Shown here piece after piece: positions 10,979-23,359 of a DNA stretch of 64,000 bases. This DNA comes from Circinella umbellata. Its lineage: Eukaryota > Mucoromycota > Mucoromycetes > Mucorales > Lichtheimiaceae. The stretch spans positions 434,001 to 498,000 of the forward strand of contig JAIWNF010000029.1 of the NCBI GenBank assembly GCA_025093555.1, written 5' to 3'. Numbering within the stretch: the first letter of the stretch is position 1; each line of letters begins with the position of its first letter. The notes below the pieces were generated by a model that saw nothing but the letters and a program-made list of their open reading frames with translations, had not been told where the DNA came from and did no database searches. Position numbers and translations under genes: made by a program.

Positions 10979-11071
10979 ATGGATTCGTCAAAAGAAGAAC
11001 CAGAAGGCTATGACGTGAACACTTGGCTGGAGGTTGCGGGTATGGAACGAATGGATCACTGTATAATTTAA
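10979..11071 (+). other. Orphan 30-codon reading frame after a splice-acceptor-like site
   Basis: ATG follows TTGATTATAG (acceptor-like) by a few bases and reads MDSSKEEPEGY... WLEVAGMERMDHC to a TAA. Composition is protein-like and less AT-biased than its flanks, which suggests the last exon of a short gene or a remnant of a larger one tied to the hairpin array. Not recognised. Confidence 0.25.
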
Positions 11072-11591
11072 CTGTGGCTTTGATAGTAAGATTATATACC
11101 ACTCTATTACACTTTTATCTCTAATATAAATAAACACTCATGTTTTGATAATAGAATCTTTAATATATTATACCGTAGATAACTACCGATAAATGTACAA
11201 GGTAACAAATATATGAAGAGCACATCGAGTTCAAGTGGGAAGAAAGAAAAAAAGAAAAAATGCTTTCTTTTTGTAATATATTTTTATGCAATATGTGTAA
11301 AGAATAATTGTGTATTTCCCAAAATAATAAAAGTTTTCATTCATCATCAACCTATTTCATAATATTCAAACACGATCAATATTAAATAATTAGTCACAAT
11401 TTATTATAATACTATCATTTTTTTTTTAAAAAAAGACATTTTATCAGTCTCAACGTACTTGGATATTGTCTCTATTTTTCTCTTATTTTTTTTATATATT
11501 TTTTACATTCTTTCTCTGAATGTTATCAATTTAATATAATTAATACAAATTTGATATCTTTCTTTAGGGTCATATAGAAAATAGGACGACG
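11072..11591. other. AT-rich spacer
   Basis: Poly-A/T rich sequence with no recognised coding or RNA feature, ending at the left end of the pogo-type element. Confidence 0.4.
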
Positions 11592-11593
11592 TA

Positions 11594-12441
11594 CAGAGGG
11601 TCCCCGTTAATTTCATATCCGTTAATTTTCACACCTCAATAACTTCACCAAAAATCAAGGAATGGTAAAAATAACATAAGAAAATTTTCACATCCCCCTT
11701 AATTTCACTTTCACAGCACTTAGCGGCATTGTATTCTTAATGGGTATACAAATCAAAAAAAAAATTATGTGATGAATATAAGGATTGTAATTAAATTAGT
11801 ATACAGGATAGGTTACTTTTTTTATTACGCCATTTACATGTTTTTTTAAGAGTTTATTCAATGTTTATTCTCTTCTTGTTTTTCTCGCTTTAAGCCTTTA
11901 GCTATCGTACTAATATCAGGTGCCTTAAACAACTTTAATTCATTTTTAGCCCATAATGCTAGTGATCGGTTTGTCATGGTTCACGGGTTAAGTCTTTTTT
12001 TTTCTCAGCCAGAATACTATACTGTTCAGCTGCCAAGCCAACGTTAGATTTGGTTACTGTCATTTTGTTTTAGTATATATAGAGCAGAGATATAGAAAGA
12101 TGAAAAAAAAATGAAAAAATGGAATAATATAATAGATAAATTATCTCTGCATCTCTTGGGGACTATATATAGCTTTTATTTTTTCAAAAAAATGTCATAG
12201 ATGTGCTCAAATAAAAAAAGAAATAGTTCCAAAAATGCATTAAGAGCGATCATATAGAAATAAGTTATTAATTAATACGTATTTTGATACATTAAAAGAT
12301 ACTGTATATGGTAGTAAGCTGAAGTATTCAATATATGTACATTCTTGGAAAAGAATTTCATAGTATCCGTTAATTTCCACACCCCTTTATTTTCACAAAA
12401 AAATTGGGAAATGGCCCTATGAAATTAACGGGGACCCTCTG
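11594..12441 (-). mobile_element. Pogo/Fot1-type DNA transposon, internally deleted (non-autonomous)
   Basis: Terminal inverted repeats begin CAGAGGGTCCCCGTTAA on both ends (left from 11594, right ending at 12441) and extend about 24 bp. Both ends are flanked by TA (11592-11593 and 12442-12443), the Tc1/mariner/pogo target duplication. Subterminal regions repeat a GTTAATTTTCACA-like motif, which may bind transposase. A minus-strand coding remnant lies inside. A second element of the same family sits at 51156-52177. Confidence 0.85.
11858..12063 (-). pseudogene. N-terminal fragment of a pogo-type transposase
   Basis: A frame begins MTVTKSNVGLAAEQY and ends at TGA after TREP. An overlapping frame continues with SLALWAKNELKLF then APDISTIAKGLKREKQ and ends at 11858-11860. 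The second part has the helix-turn-helix character of the pogo/CENP-B N-terminal DNA-binding domain. There is no DDE catalytic domain. A frameshift separates the two parts. The fragment could not encode a transposase. Confidence 0.65.
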
Positions 12442-12443
12442 TA

Positions 12444-13365
12444 TTTATTAATGGTCTGATAGATACCATTCAAAACGTACGCAACATTGAATTGTGCGGC
12501 TACGGGTAGAATAGAACACATACCAAACAGACCGCACAGGGGTACTTTACGTGGGGAAGGATACTTACCAAGTCAAAGAAAAAAGAAATTTAAAGGATTT
12601 TTGCCAAAGCTATCACAAGAACAACGTACAAGAGCTCTTATCAAATGCTGTGACAATAATGCTACTGCCACATTTAAACAAACACAAGAACTAGTCTGGA
12701 ATAAGTTTAATATTGCTCTAACTCAAAGTGGATTACAGAAACATTTGGTATTCATTGTGGGTCGACCATGAAGAACTTAAGAAAATATCAGAACCTTGCA
12801 ACTCCCAAAAAAAACAATAACTGCAGGTATGCAAGGGGTTTTACGAATTGATAGAGCTGTGTCTTTATAACGAGATAGTATTTAATTTTCATACGCAACG
12901 TACTTTAGGTAGATCGAAACGAGGTATTTCCCACCAGAGCAGTAGTTTCGAGTTGTCGAATATTACTATCTTGAGTTCTACCGCTAACGAAGGTGCTGCA
13001 AGTCTATATTTGAGAGACCTTCCAGCAGTAGTCGGATTCAAGAAATGTATATTATTGCTAAGGTTTGAATTTTTGGAAATAGCCATGAACGTTCTTGAAA
13101 AAAACAATATGTTTGGAAAAACTCTTGTGATGGATCACGCTTCAATACACCACGCAAATGTTGTACGTTAAGCAGCTGAAGGCAGGTGATTTCAAGTATT
13201 ATATTTTCTGGCTTATTCATCAATTTTAAGGTACCACAGAGTTGTTTATAGCAACTTAAGGGCGTGAACTTTTGACCAAGGAGGATACCTTGACACTACC
13301 CATTATCAAATGTGCTAAACAAATAACTGCTAATGATTGTAAGGGGTTGTTGAATGGCATATGAT
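12444..13365 (+). pseudogene. Broken Tc1/mariner (IS630-type) transposase
   Basis: Fragments in several frames follow the order of a Tc1-like transposase. There is a helix-turn-helix part (LSQEQRTRALIKCC ... FKQTQELVWNKFNIAL, 12600-12760). A catalytic-domain part follows (FHTQRTLGRSKRGIS, 12890-12930). A VMDHASIHHANVV segment (13128-13165) carries the second catalytic Asp, and a tail LLTKEDTLTLPIIKCAKQI lies at about 13275-13320. The frames are disconnected and the region has stops. The pogo-type element ends immediately upstream, so it inserted at or next to this remnant. Confidence 0.75.
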
Positions 13366-13865
13366 TTCTCAGATGTATACTAGAAGAAGAGAAAATGGTT
13401 TACTTCTACAAAATATACTTTTATTTATTTTCTGAATTTGTTCTATATAAAATTTTAGAGAATAAACTTTAGATAATAATAATTAAAACACGAACATAAA
13501 AATAATGGGACGCAAATATAAAATTAATAGGAAAAGACCAATGTATTCCTCCTGCGTGTTGGATTGCGTTATAGATATAGGTATATATATACATAAAAGA
13601 GAAGTTGCTGTCACCACAAAACATATTTAAATCAAATAAAATCGTACTTTTTATTATAACAAGTGAAATAGAATGAATAAAATAATAAGTATTAGTAAAA
13701 CGTAATAAAGTGAAAACATCCTTACGTAGGGCAAAAAAACTACAGTACATAATATAATATAATATAATATAATGCGCTAGGGTTAAGGAGGAAAGTTGTA
13801 AAGTACTTTGGCTAATAATGATATAATAAAAGTGATACTTGATTATAAGTATTTAAGATAACAAA
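13366..13865. other. Intergenic 3' flank of the siderophore transporter
   Basis: AT-rich, with a short TAATA tandem (13751-13772). Minus-strand frames here are aromatic and low-information. No gene was recognised. Confidence 0.4.
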
Positions 13866-16299
13866 TTAGGAAAGAAGATATTTCTTGAATCTTTGAAGCA
13901 AACTAAGATTATTAACATCTTCCTTTTTCTGTTCTTGATCACGATCGGGAGTAGCAGAACTATTATCTACAGGAATCTTTTCATCCAAACTCTCATCCTT
14001 GATACTAGGAGATTCATTTAGTCTGCTATCATCAGGATCTTCTTCGAAGCGCTTGCTGTTTCGTAAACCAAATGATTTCATTGGGAAGGTAAGGAAGAGA
14101 GTTAAGATAGCCATACTAAGATGAATATAAGTCTGTTTGCGTTGAACATTTCCATAAGCAATTTTCAGTCCAGCATATTGATCATCAGGAAGAGCTGTAG
14201 CATATTTGATATCAGCCATGATTTTCTTAGTATCAAATTCACCAGGAATATGCTTGGCAAATTCTTGAGGCAACAATTGATTCCAGATGGCACCAGCGAT
14301 CGTAGAACCAACACTGCTAGTAATAGATTGCCCAATTTGATAGAATGCAGTAATCATTGCAAGATCTAAGTAAATTATAATATTAAAGTCTATTTTCTAG
14401 AATGACGGTGCTAAATAGAACAATAAAGATGTTTTATCTCGACCGCTTCGATAGCTTCTTTTTCTATATTTACCTTCATGTGGTACGGATGATTGAACAG
14501 ATACAATGAATGGAATTTCAAAAAGACCAGTGCCCATACCACCAATAACTTGAGAAACGACAAGGAAAGCATCAGATGAATCAGGTTGACGAGCACGAGT
14601 CATAAGGCCAAGAGCAACAATTAAAAGACAAATACCACTAAATAAATAAGGGCGCCAAATACGTGTTTTCATCATTAAAAAGCCAGTGATCGCTTGGAAA
14701 GTAATGGCAGCAACACTGAAACCGATGACCAATCGTGCTGCTCCACCGGGAGAAACCTTACGAGTGACTTGAAGATAGGTACGAAGATAAAGACCATTAG
14801 TGGATGAACCAATTGTGTTGGCAGACATGGCAGCTACTCCTAACAATGCAGTTTTGTTTGGCCATTTACCAATGGGTAATACAGGCTTTGTTGCATGTTT
14901 GAGTTCCCAGTAAAAAAGGGCAACCCAGGTAAAGACGCCACCAATCAAACAACCCAATGTACGTGCTATATTACACAATTTTTAAAGAGTGGTTAATATT
15001 ACGTACTACTTTAAATGAAACTTAGTTGTCATAACTGATAATAAAGAAGTAGATGTTTTTACTTGAATAACTTACGATTGGTCCAGCCACCCCACGTTGT
15101 TTCCAATACAAATGGAAGAAGGATCATGCATAAACCACCAACAAGCAGTATACATCCAACAAGATCAAGTTCGGTGACAAAAAATTTCAAAGTTTGACCC
15201 CATGTCCGATCGCCGATGATACGACGACGTTCTTCTTTATATTCGTCAAACAAGCCTTCTTTCTTAGCTTTCCTTTGAGGATAGACAAGACCTATCATGA
15301 CAGGAAGTGAACAGACAAGAATAATAAGAGGGACCATACCGTAACCCCATCGCCAGTTTTTTTCAACTAATGGATCAACTGCAATAGAGGTACAGAACAT
15401 GTTGATAATCATAGGAAGTTGTAAAACACCATGATAAAAACCTCGATTTCGGATATTGGTCATATCTATTTTTTTTTATTCATCCAATACTTTAACGATT
15501 GAACTTCTGACTCTTATTTTTTTGGTTTTGTAACAAAATTGAAAGTCATATAATGAAGACAACATACCTCCAGTAATAATTGGGAGTAAGATCATAATAC
15601 CGGTATCGCCAAAAGCATTTAAGATCTGACCACCCTATGTAATTATTATATAAATATAAAGCAATTATGTATTTTAGACATATTATTAAAAGTAAAAAAG
15701 ATAATGTAGCGGTGTGTTATTTATACACATCTAAAAGGGAAAAAAAGGGCAACTTACTACAAATGTACCATAATTTTGAGCATTAGCTTGTACAATATAA
15801 GAAATCATGTATAATACAAGAGCAATCGAAAAGGCTTCAACTCTTCCAATTAAGTCAGACAATTTTGAAAAAGTAGGAAACATAATAGATTGTAAAATAC
15901 TACTTAATGTTTTTAAAATACTTTGAAGATGGTTGGCTTTCAATATACTGGTTACAGGAGCAGTTAATGCTTGTGTTAAAAAACCTTCCCATGAATAAGC
16001 CCACCGAACTAACAGAATACTAATAATGGGTATTATAAAAAGAAGAAGAAGAAAAAAATAGTAAGTTATCTTCTTGTTGTGGCGTTCTTTCATGCACATG
16101 TTAAAATTTTTTACCCAGCGTAAATAGCATAAATATTCCACATAGTAGATGACTTTTTAGTGATTTCAGCTTTTTTTACACCAGGGGCAACAAGTTTAGA
16201 AATGTCATTTTGTTCCTTTGCTGGCGTTTCATTAGTAACTTCAGGGACTGACACCTTATTTTCAAGAATAGGATTGGTTTCTTTTTTTTCTTCGCTCAT
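13866..16299 (-). CDS. Siderophore-iron transporter (MFS, SIT/ARN family)
   Basis: Six exons, 16299-16115, 16019-15758, 15634-15568, 15465-15076, 14965-14474 and 14365-13866, splice in frame to 631 aa, the usual size for SIT permeases, with about 14 membrane segments expected. Diagnostic stretches are RWAYSWEGFLTQALTAPV near the first helices, KLSDLIGRVEAF (MFS motif A) and GGQILNAFGDTGI. Others are NWRWGYGMVPLI, VSPGGAARLVIGF, and GSTIAGAIWNQLLPQEF with YGNVQRKQ near the C terminus. The N-terminal 60 and C-terminal 80 residues are charged and cytosolic-looking. The family imports ferric siderophores by proton symport; the siderophore accepted cannot be read from sequence. An ATCTGATAA site lies 241 bp upstream. 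It fits with the ferric reductase 11 kb away as iron-uptake equipment. Confidence 0.92.
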
Positions 16300-16539
16300 T
16301 TTTTTTTCACAGAAAAAAATAAAAGCTAAGTGTATCCAATGGTAAAGAAATAAAATAAGATGCGAAAAAAAAAAAAACCAAGAAAGAGATAAAAAAAGAG
16401 AATTTTAACTTTACACAACAGATGAAAATCATGTAAATGAAAGCGGGGTTTTTGTTTGTTCTCTTTTTTCTTTTTTTTTTAATGACTGTGGCTAGAGGTT
16501 GAGGTGGTAACCCAATTTTTGATCTCTTAACCACTCTCT

Positions 16540-16548
16540 TTATCAGAT
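16540..16548 (-). promoter_or_regulatory. Iron-GATA consensus ATCTGATAA upstream of the siderophore transporter
   Basis: The minus strand reads ATCTGATAA, an exact ATCWGATAA match, 241 bp upstream of the start codon and on the coding strand of the gene. A second exact match lies at 17291-17299 (plus strand), about 1 kb upstream. Regulation by an iron-sensing GATA factor is inferred. Confidence 0.5.
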
Positions 16549-19500
16549 TGTTATGCTTTTTTTTAAAGTAACGCAAGATATTTTTTTTTGTTTTCGTTTG
16601 AAAACAGTTTGCATACAACTTAAAAAAAAAGAGTATTTAAAACATTTTCTCGGGCCTACTTGTGTAATGCCTCAGCTAAAAAGGAAACATAGAAAAAACT
16701 CGATGGGGGGATTGCGGTATAGATAGTATAGATCCATTCATTTCTATTTCTCATAAATATAAATCAATACGTCATGCTGTATCAAGAAGGTATCGAAAAC
16801 ATCATAGCAAAAAAATCAAAACAAAAAGGAAATCAGATTATATTATTATGGATATAATAAGAAGAGTATAAGTTTACTGAATGGGGCAATATTTACCGTG
16901 TATGTGTAAGCGAGCCAATTCTTTTCTGTTCTCATAATGCTCTATAGCAATAGTTTATTGCTGCTCTTTCTTTCGTTTCCTTTTCTAATAGATTTGTTGT
17001 GGCTGCTACTCTTCAGTCATCAAATAGGGAAATTGATGAATATATTTAAAGTGTTGTGATATCATATAATAATATTTTGGTAGCCGCCAACTATGGCAAT
17101 AAATTATAACTCAATTCATAGCTCAGACAGTTGTCAAAAACATGTAACAATTACAAGTGCTTATAACCCTTGGGCACAATCATCTCATGACAATTACTAG
17201 TGTTGCTTGTCAGGAAATTTACATTCATTTTATTTTACATTTTTTAAGAATCATTTTTTGTTCACAAAAGCTTCCGATTAAAATATTTCGATCTGATAAA
17301 AAGCGCGGAGAATTGATCGAAAGTTCTTTTTGTGTAATTCGTAAAATATATGATTTGAATGAAAAAAAAACAACTTGCCCAATCAAATATTTTATAATAG
17401 AGAGATAATACGATATTCCGTTGAGCATGACAAAAGATTACCGCGCCACGACAACAATAATAACAACATTATCATAAACTAAAGGAACTTGTAGATCAAA
17501 TGTATTCTTTTTTCTTCCTTTCAGGTGTAACTACTTATTATTAATCTACAATCCATGCATTGAATATACCTAGTAGAAGCATCCACAGGCAAGTTACGTA
17601 TATCATAATCTACGAAAACCTTCTTATATATTCCCACCCTAATATGTGTGTTGTACTTATTATATATTTTTTAGGTACAGAAAAAGAACTCGGAATCTTA
17701 CGGCTAAAGATAAACTGTTAAATTTTGTTTATTGATTGCGAATTATTTATGACATATACGTAGCATATATGAACTGATCCTCTATTTTTTTACTCATCAT
17801 TGACTTGTTATGCACTCTCTATTATATAAGTGAAGTTGACATTCGTGGCTTCTGTTGTTTTTGTTTGAAACAATTAGCACTGAAAAGACAAATACGTAGC
17901 TAGAACGGAGAACTCTACGTATCGATATTTTATACAACTAATAGTGATAAATCGTATGTTCTTATTTACGTAATTATGAATACAAATAAGTAGTAAATCA
18001 GACCATTTACATTCTGCTACTTATAGCGATTATATGCGTACGTACTACCCATAGTAGTTGAGATGATTCAGTATTCTTAAAATGATAACAAGAAGAGCAA
18101 CTGGTTTCCGTGGTTACATTCACACATACACCTGGATTGAACTGTAAAATTATTGCTTCCTTCTTTGTTGAATACGTAACAGCTTTTTAGATTTTATGTA
18201 ATAAAAGTTCTTGGTATATTATCGTAAGTCATAGTAATACATCGTCTAACATTCATATGAGAAAATGTAGGCATGAAGCAATATAATAAACGTATGTGGG
18301 GTGAGGAAAATGTATTTTAATTTCAATCTATTCCATAAAAGTTGTAAATTGATACTTTGCCACCACCAGAAACAATTAATCTGATAAAAAAAATTGTTTT
18401 TTTTTGTTAGAAGTGGTGTAACGTATAACAGTCCGATCTATAAATGGGCAAGAAAAGATGCTTTGCCACCATTGCGGAAAATAATCAGATCGTTTAATGG
18501 TGCCATTTTTTGTGGTTACTATACGATAAGTAGTTGATGCTAAAAGGGATTAGATCGTCTGAGTATAGCATCGTACTTCCAATAAATCGTGAGCTTGTGC
18601 ATCTTTTTTTTTAACTCAACAAGTGCATGATTCTTATATTGCTTTGCCACCACCGGAATATCTGATCTGGTGGCGAATTGTTATAGTTAAAGGCTTTTGG
18701 TCGGATATAAAGTAACGTCTTTACTGGTGAGGATTTTTGACTAGGTACAAAATATTGATAGACCCGGATTCCTTTTTAACCCAAAAATTAAAAAAAAAAA
18801 CTTTAAACGACAAAATTTGTCTTTATAGTAATGGAGACTCTTGAGGGTCATAAGACGATTGAATCAATAATATATCAACCCCGTTAATTGGAATTAGAAC
18901 ATACGTACTGTTTTTGTCTTTTAGTAGCTTGTCATTTATATATTATATAAAGTTGTTAAATCAATAAAATTATTTAGTTTTGCTGTCAGATAAACATTTT
19001 TACAAGGACCATTCATCTTAATAGTCAACAAAAATATTTTTGCTATTGTGATGATGTATATATATATATAGTTTATACTTCTAGCAATTTTTAAAAATGG
19101 CGTAGACGCATATTGGATATCGTAATAAGCAGTACTTGTAGATAACGGTATATATTACTACATACAGAACGATTTCTTTTATTTTCGTACTACAACGAAC
19201 GATCTCTCGATAGGTACAACTAATTCAGTAGACGTAGTTTATAGGTAAAAACATACACTAAAACGATAATTTCGAGCCTTCAGTAAATGCTCAAAATGTA
19301 TTTTCTGAGGCTACACTTTGGAAAAATCATTAGTAAATCAGTTCTTAATATCCCAATAGTGGTATTAGGCCACGTAGTTTTTAAAGTGAACATTCGTTCA
19401 TTTCTTTGTTGCAAAGAGTAAACAACCACCGCAATGCACGTACCGCTTATAGACAATTCAATACAAAATCACTGTAGATTATAGAAATAAATTAAAATAC

Positions 19501-21580
19501 ACAGCGGAGAAAAAACAAAGATGAAGTGTGCGGTGGATTAGTATCATTGTTTTCGAGATTCATATAAGAACCATTGAATATTTAAGAATTTTTAACTTTG
19601 TCAGTTGTTATAACTTCTTCTTCGATTGGTATTTACCTGGTTCATGGTTGTCACGGTTTTTTCTTTTTTTTTAAAAAAAAACTCTGCATAAATAGTTGCC
19701 AAAAATGAATATGTTGTCGGTGTATGCGTATAAACATTGATTTTTTTTTGGAAATTTTATATACTTCATTCACCAGTGGTCAATAGCTTACCTTTTTATC
19801 TGATAATGTTGTGATATACAACCATTCCGTCTTTTTCTTTTTTTATCCACACTTTGATACTACGTAACATAAATTTTATCGAAGAGCAGGTATCATTAGG
19901 AAAACTAAAGCAGAACACTGGAACACATAGGAAGTCTTAATTATGGCATATAATATTAAGAAAGACAACACTGATCTCCTAGTAGCCTAGCCTACATCGG
20001 ATCTTGACTAGAGTAGCTAGCTTATCCACTGCCAACCTGGTTACAGTACTATCTTATATTTTACTACGTATATTTTTGAGCTTTAATCCCCCCTCATCCT
20101 TTAATATAACTATTCATTCAATGTAAAAAGTAATCTTTATATTTTACTCACGTCTACCTGACACATTCTGCTTCTATAGATAAGTATACAATATATCAAG
20201 CAAACTGAAGGATATATACCTAAAGAGAGATACGTAACCAATAATAACCAGTAAAAAACATGTAGATAATTTTTTGCACGCTAATAGTACAGTGAAACGG
20301 TATTTTTTCGAATAAAGTGATTGATAATAAAAGTCAAAAATATTACTTTTATAATTTGTATATATATAATAAAGAGGGTCTTTAAAGTATGCTCTCTGCG
20401 ATAGAGAGAAACACAAGAATAAACCTAGTTGGTGATCTTAAACTAACTCACCTCTACTAAAAATTTATCTACGTATTTGAAATAATTGTAAATATACTTT
20501 GTAGCCGAACATGCATGGAATGGTAACATTTTTTATCGTTAACTACGTATATAATATTGTATATTGTGAAGATATACTTACTAAACTCCTGTGGAGAGTT
20601 CAACATAAAGCATTATAAAGGTTACGTATAAAGCTTTGTGATTGATTAAACAAATAACAGCTCGAAGGAAAGCTAACTACTTTGCAGATTTAGAAACCAT
20701 TATATCAAATTATATCTATTAGCGTTTTAAAAACTTCTTAAAGCGATGGAATACAAATATCTATATACTTGCTGAACGTATATTGTTCTTCACCCTCTAC
20801 GGCTTGTGCATAAATACAATAAGTATTATACTTGTAGGCAAATAACCTCGATTTCTAACGGCTAATCTCTGTATATTATGCCAATTACAAAATATCTTAG
20901 GTCATGTATACAATCGATACTGATTCCCAGTAATGTTTTCCATTTATATTGGCTAGAGCATAACATTTTATATACAATTATTGGTTCCGAAAAAAAAAAG
21001 AAACTGGTCAGGCAGCGGATTAGCGAATGCAACAAAATACAAATGTTTTAATGAGACAGCATCATAGTATAATAGCATAGGATGACGCCTGTACTGCGTT
21101 CTACTAGAACTCACTCATGGTTTGCAGCTTGTTGAAAAAAGCGTATTATTAGTAGAAGAACAAGAAGGAAATCAAATTAAGGGATGTAATTCAATTATAT
21201 TCTCAGTCACTAGGAATATGATGCAGGAATGCACCTTTTTCTTTTATCGAATCAAGCAACGCCGTTAAAATTAATATTGATGATATTAATTCTACCCAAC
21301 AGAAAATATATATTTATAATTTTTTTTTCATATGTAAAACCAAATAAAACCAAATTTATAATAGCTTTTTCGTGGGCTCGCATGTGTGCGTTTTTGAGAT
21401 ATAATACATTATTATGGGGATAAAATGTCACCTTGCTTATTGTTGATGCACTAAAACTTGTAAATATTAAATATCCGAATTCAACTAAAAGAGCATAATG
21501 TATTAAGAAGCTTCTTGCTTCCCTTTTTTTTTTTAACTTATTTTATATCTTTCTTAATAGCATTGTATCAGAAATATAAA
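16549..21580. other. Five-kilobase gene-free interval between divergent genes
   Basis: No protein-like reading frame, tRNA or known RNA was recognised. The interval is rich in the palindrome TACGTA (at least 14 occurrences by eye between 17590 and 20650). It has ATCTGATAA at 17291, 18379 and 19798, and three hairpin-like repeats at 18355-18674. It separates divergent promoters, so distal control elements or an untranslated RNA are possible. Confidence 0.5.
18355..18674. repeat. Three CTTTGCCACCA hairpin-like repeats with ATCWGAT in the loop
   Basis: CTTTGCCACCA occurs at 18355, 18461 and 18642, each followed 18-24 bp later by ATCTGAT or ATCAGAT. In each case the GATA-like sequence can sit in a loop. 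Copy 3 has TTTGCCACCA / TGGTGGCGAA with a 15-nt loop. Copy 2 has CACCATT / AATGGTG with a 22-nt loop. Copy 1 has AAACAATT / AATTGTTT inside a wider CACCAC / GTGGTG. No reading frame explains the conservation. Confidence 0.5.
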
Positions 21581-22811
21581 ATGGACTTTAATGAAGACAA
21601 TGTGTTTCGAGAACTTGTAACAGAATATTTGATTCATAATTGTTATAAAAATACAGCCAAAGCTTTTTTAGGAGAGATCAAAAAGTTGAATGCTTGTAAT
21701 AACATTCCTGCTGGTGCTGGTGCTGGTGCTGGTGCTGCTGTTGTTACTACTACTACCACCAAGTCAGTCAATGGTAACGATTCAAATAATAGACGACGGA
21801 GCAACACTACAAGTATATAATTTATTTTCTTTATTGCTTATCAAATATTTTGTTCAAAGATAAGAAAAAAACTGAATTTATTCTTTGATAAATAGCTGAT
21901 GCCATGGATATTGATGACAATGAAATTGTCGCGAATGGTAAGAGATCTCTTTTACATGTTAAACAAAGAAAATTAGTCATTTATTAACAAGATAATTTTA
22001 ATAATAAAAATACTAATATAGGAAACGATACATACTCATGGACATTATTGGATGCACGAAAAGGTTTTGTTTTTATTGCCAAAATAGAATCAAGCATATA
22101 AAGAAAAATATTAACTGACGTTTTCTTTGGGGACTGGTTACTTTTCTGGTTACTTTTCTGGTTTCTTTTTTGGGTAATAATATTTATTAGAGTTGTATGA
22201 CGCTATTCTAGGCGGTGATATACCGCGTGCTTTCGACGTGATCAATCAACACTTTCCTACCTTAGCTATGCATGACCCACAACAATCACGTCCAGAATCA
22301 ATGACTGTAGGAAATGATAATCAAAATGTGTCACAATTACAGCGTATTCTATTCAAGTTACGATGTCAACAGTTTATTGAAATAATTCGATCATCTACAG
22401 AAGTAGAAGCAATCCGTTTCGCTCAAACACATCTTAGACCTCAACATAAAGAATTTCAAGAACTTACGAATGAAGTTGCATCTTTGATTGCTTATCCTGA
22501 TCCACATAACTCTAATTCAAGCCATTTGTTAAGTCAAGAACGAAGACTTCAACTTGCTGATGAACTGAATACAATAGTACTATGTAAGCAAAACAGAAGT
22601 TCATTAGATTTATGCAAGGATACAAAATCAAAATTGTTTATGCATTCTCTGAATATTGTTTATAGCATTATCTAATCTCAGAAACGAATCATCACTTGAA
22701 CGATTGTATAAGCAAAATAATGTGGTGGAAACCGAATTAGCAAAATATACAAATGGTACAACATCTGCAACAACTACTGAAAAACCTGATCGAGAGAGAA
22801 TGACTATGTAG
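21581..22811 (+). CDS. LisH/CTLH/CRA-domain protein (GID/CTLH ubiquitin-ligase type)
   Basis: Five exons, 21581-21812, 21896-21937, 22022-22063, 22191-22583 and 22666-22811, splice in frame to 284 aa. The N terminus FRELVTEYLIHNCYKNTAKAF is a LisH dimerisation motif. A Gly-Ala and Thr-rich linker with MDIDD follows. Then comes a CTLH segment (ELYDAILGGDIPRAFDVINQ, HFPTL) and a CRA-like part with FKLRCQQFIEIIR and EAIRFAQTHLRP. The order is that of Gid8/TWA1 and the C terminus of RanBPM/Vid30, subunits of the GID/CTLH E3 ligase that degrades gluconeogenic enzymes in yeast. No SPRY domain or RING is present. Gid8 versus RanBPM-derived is not decided. Intron 3 contains a GGTTACTTTTCT tandem. The start was set at the ATG beginning MDFNEDN, since upstream codons lie in a T-rich leader. 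Confidence 0.82.
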
Positions 22812-23359
22812 ACCAACAAATACACAACAGAATATAGAAATAATCTTCCTCTTTCTTTATTTCAAAATAACTTTGCCTGCCTGTGTGCCTTTCTTTCCCA
22901 AGCAGCAGTTCTAACTCTTTTTTTTTTCATATTATGTATCCAATATCACCACATATTCAAGGTTATTATAACTCAAAACTGGACATATTAACTACACCTT
23001 TTTCCATTAAAAACCTTCTCCTTCACACTCTTTTTTTTTGAACATGTAAATAGACTCGAAACATCAAAGAACTTGGTTACTATTTCTTTTTCAGCATATC
23101 TTTTTTACACCCCCTATTATATAAATGTAAGCAAATTCAATCGTTCCCAGTCTTTTGTAACTGAATAATAGTGGTTCTTCCCGTCATTTCATAAAACACA
23201 TGTTCGTTTCCAAAACAATAATACGTAGTGATAGTGGTTGTTAATTGTACAAAATATTTTTTTTGCGTAAATACGAGAAATCGAAAGCGAATGATTTTTT
23301 ATTGTTTCCAAAAATATGTTGTGAAAACAAACGAACTAAAAACAAACAACTTTGTTAAT
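22812..23359. other. Intergenic between convergent genes
   Basis: 3' flanks of the LisH protein and eL38, T-rich, with no gene. A long plus-strand frame starting at 23228 is an antisense shadow of eL38. Confidence 0.5.

Noticed and set aside
10272..10979. Long overlapping reading frames across the hairpin array (89-128 codons)
   Set aside because: They exist only because the repeated core lacks stops in all forward frames. Unit spacing changes frame, so no consistent peptide repeat is encoded.
16307..16618. 103-codon minus-strand frame upstream of the siderophore transporter
   Set aside because: Composition dominated by A/T runs (Lys/Phe/Ile), no motif, and located in the promoter/leader.
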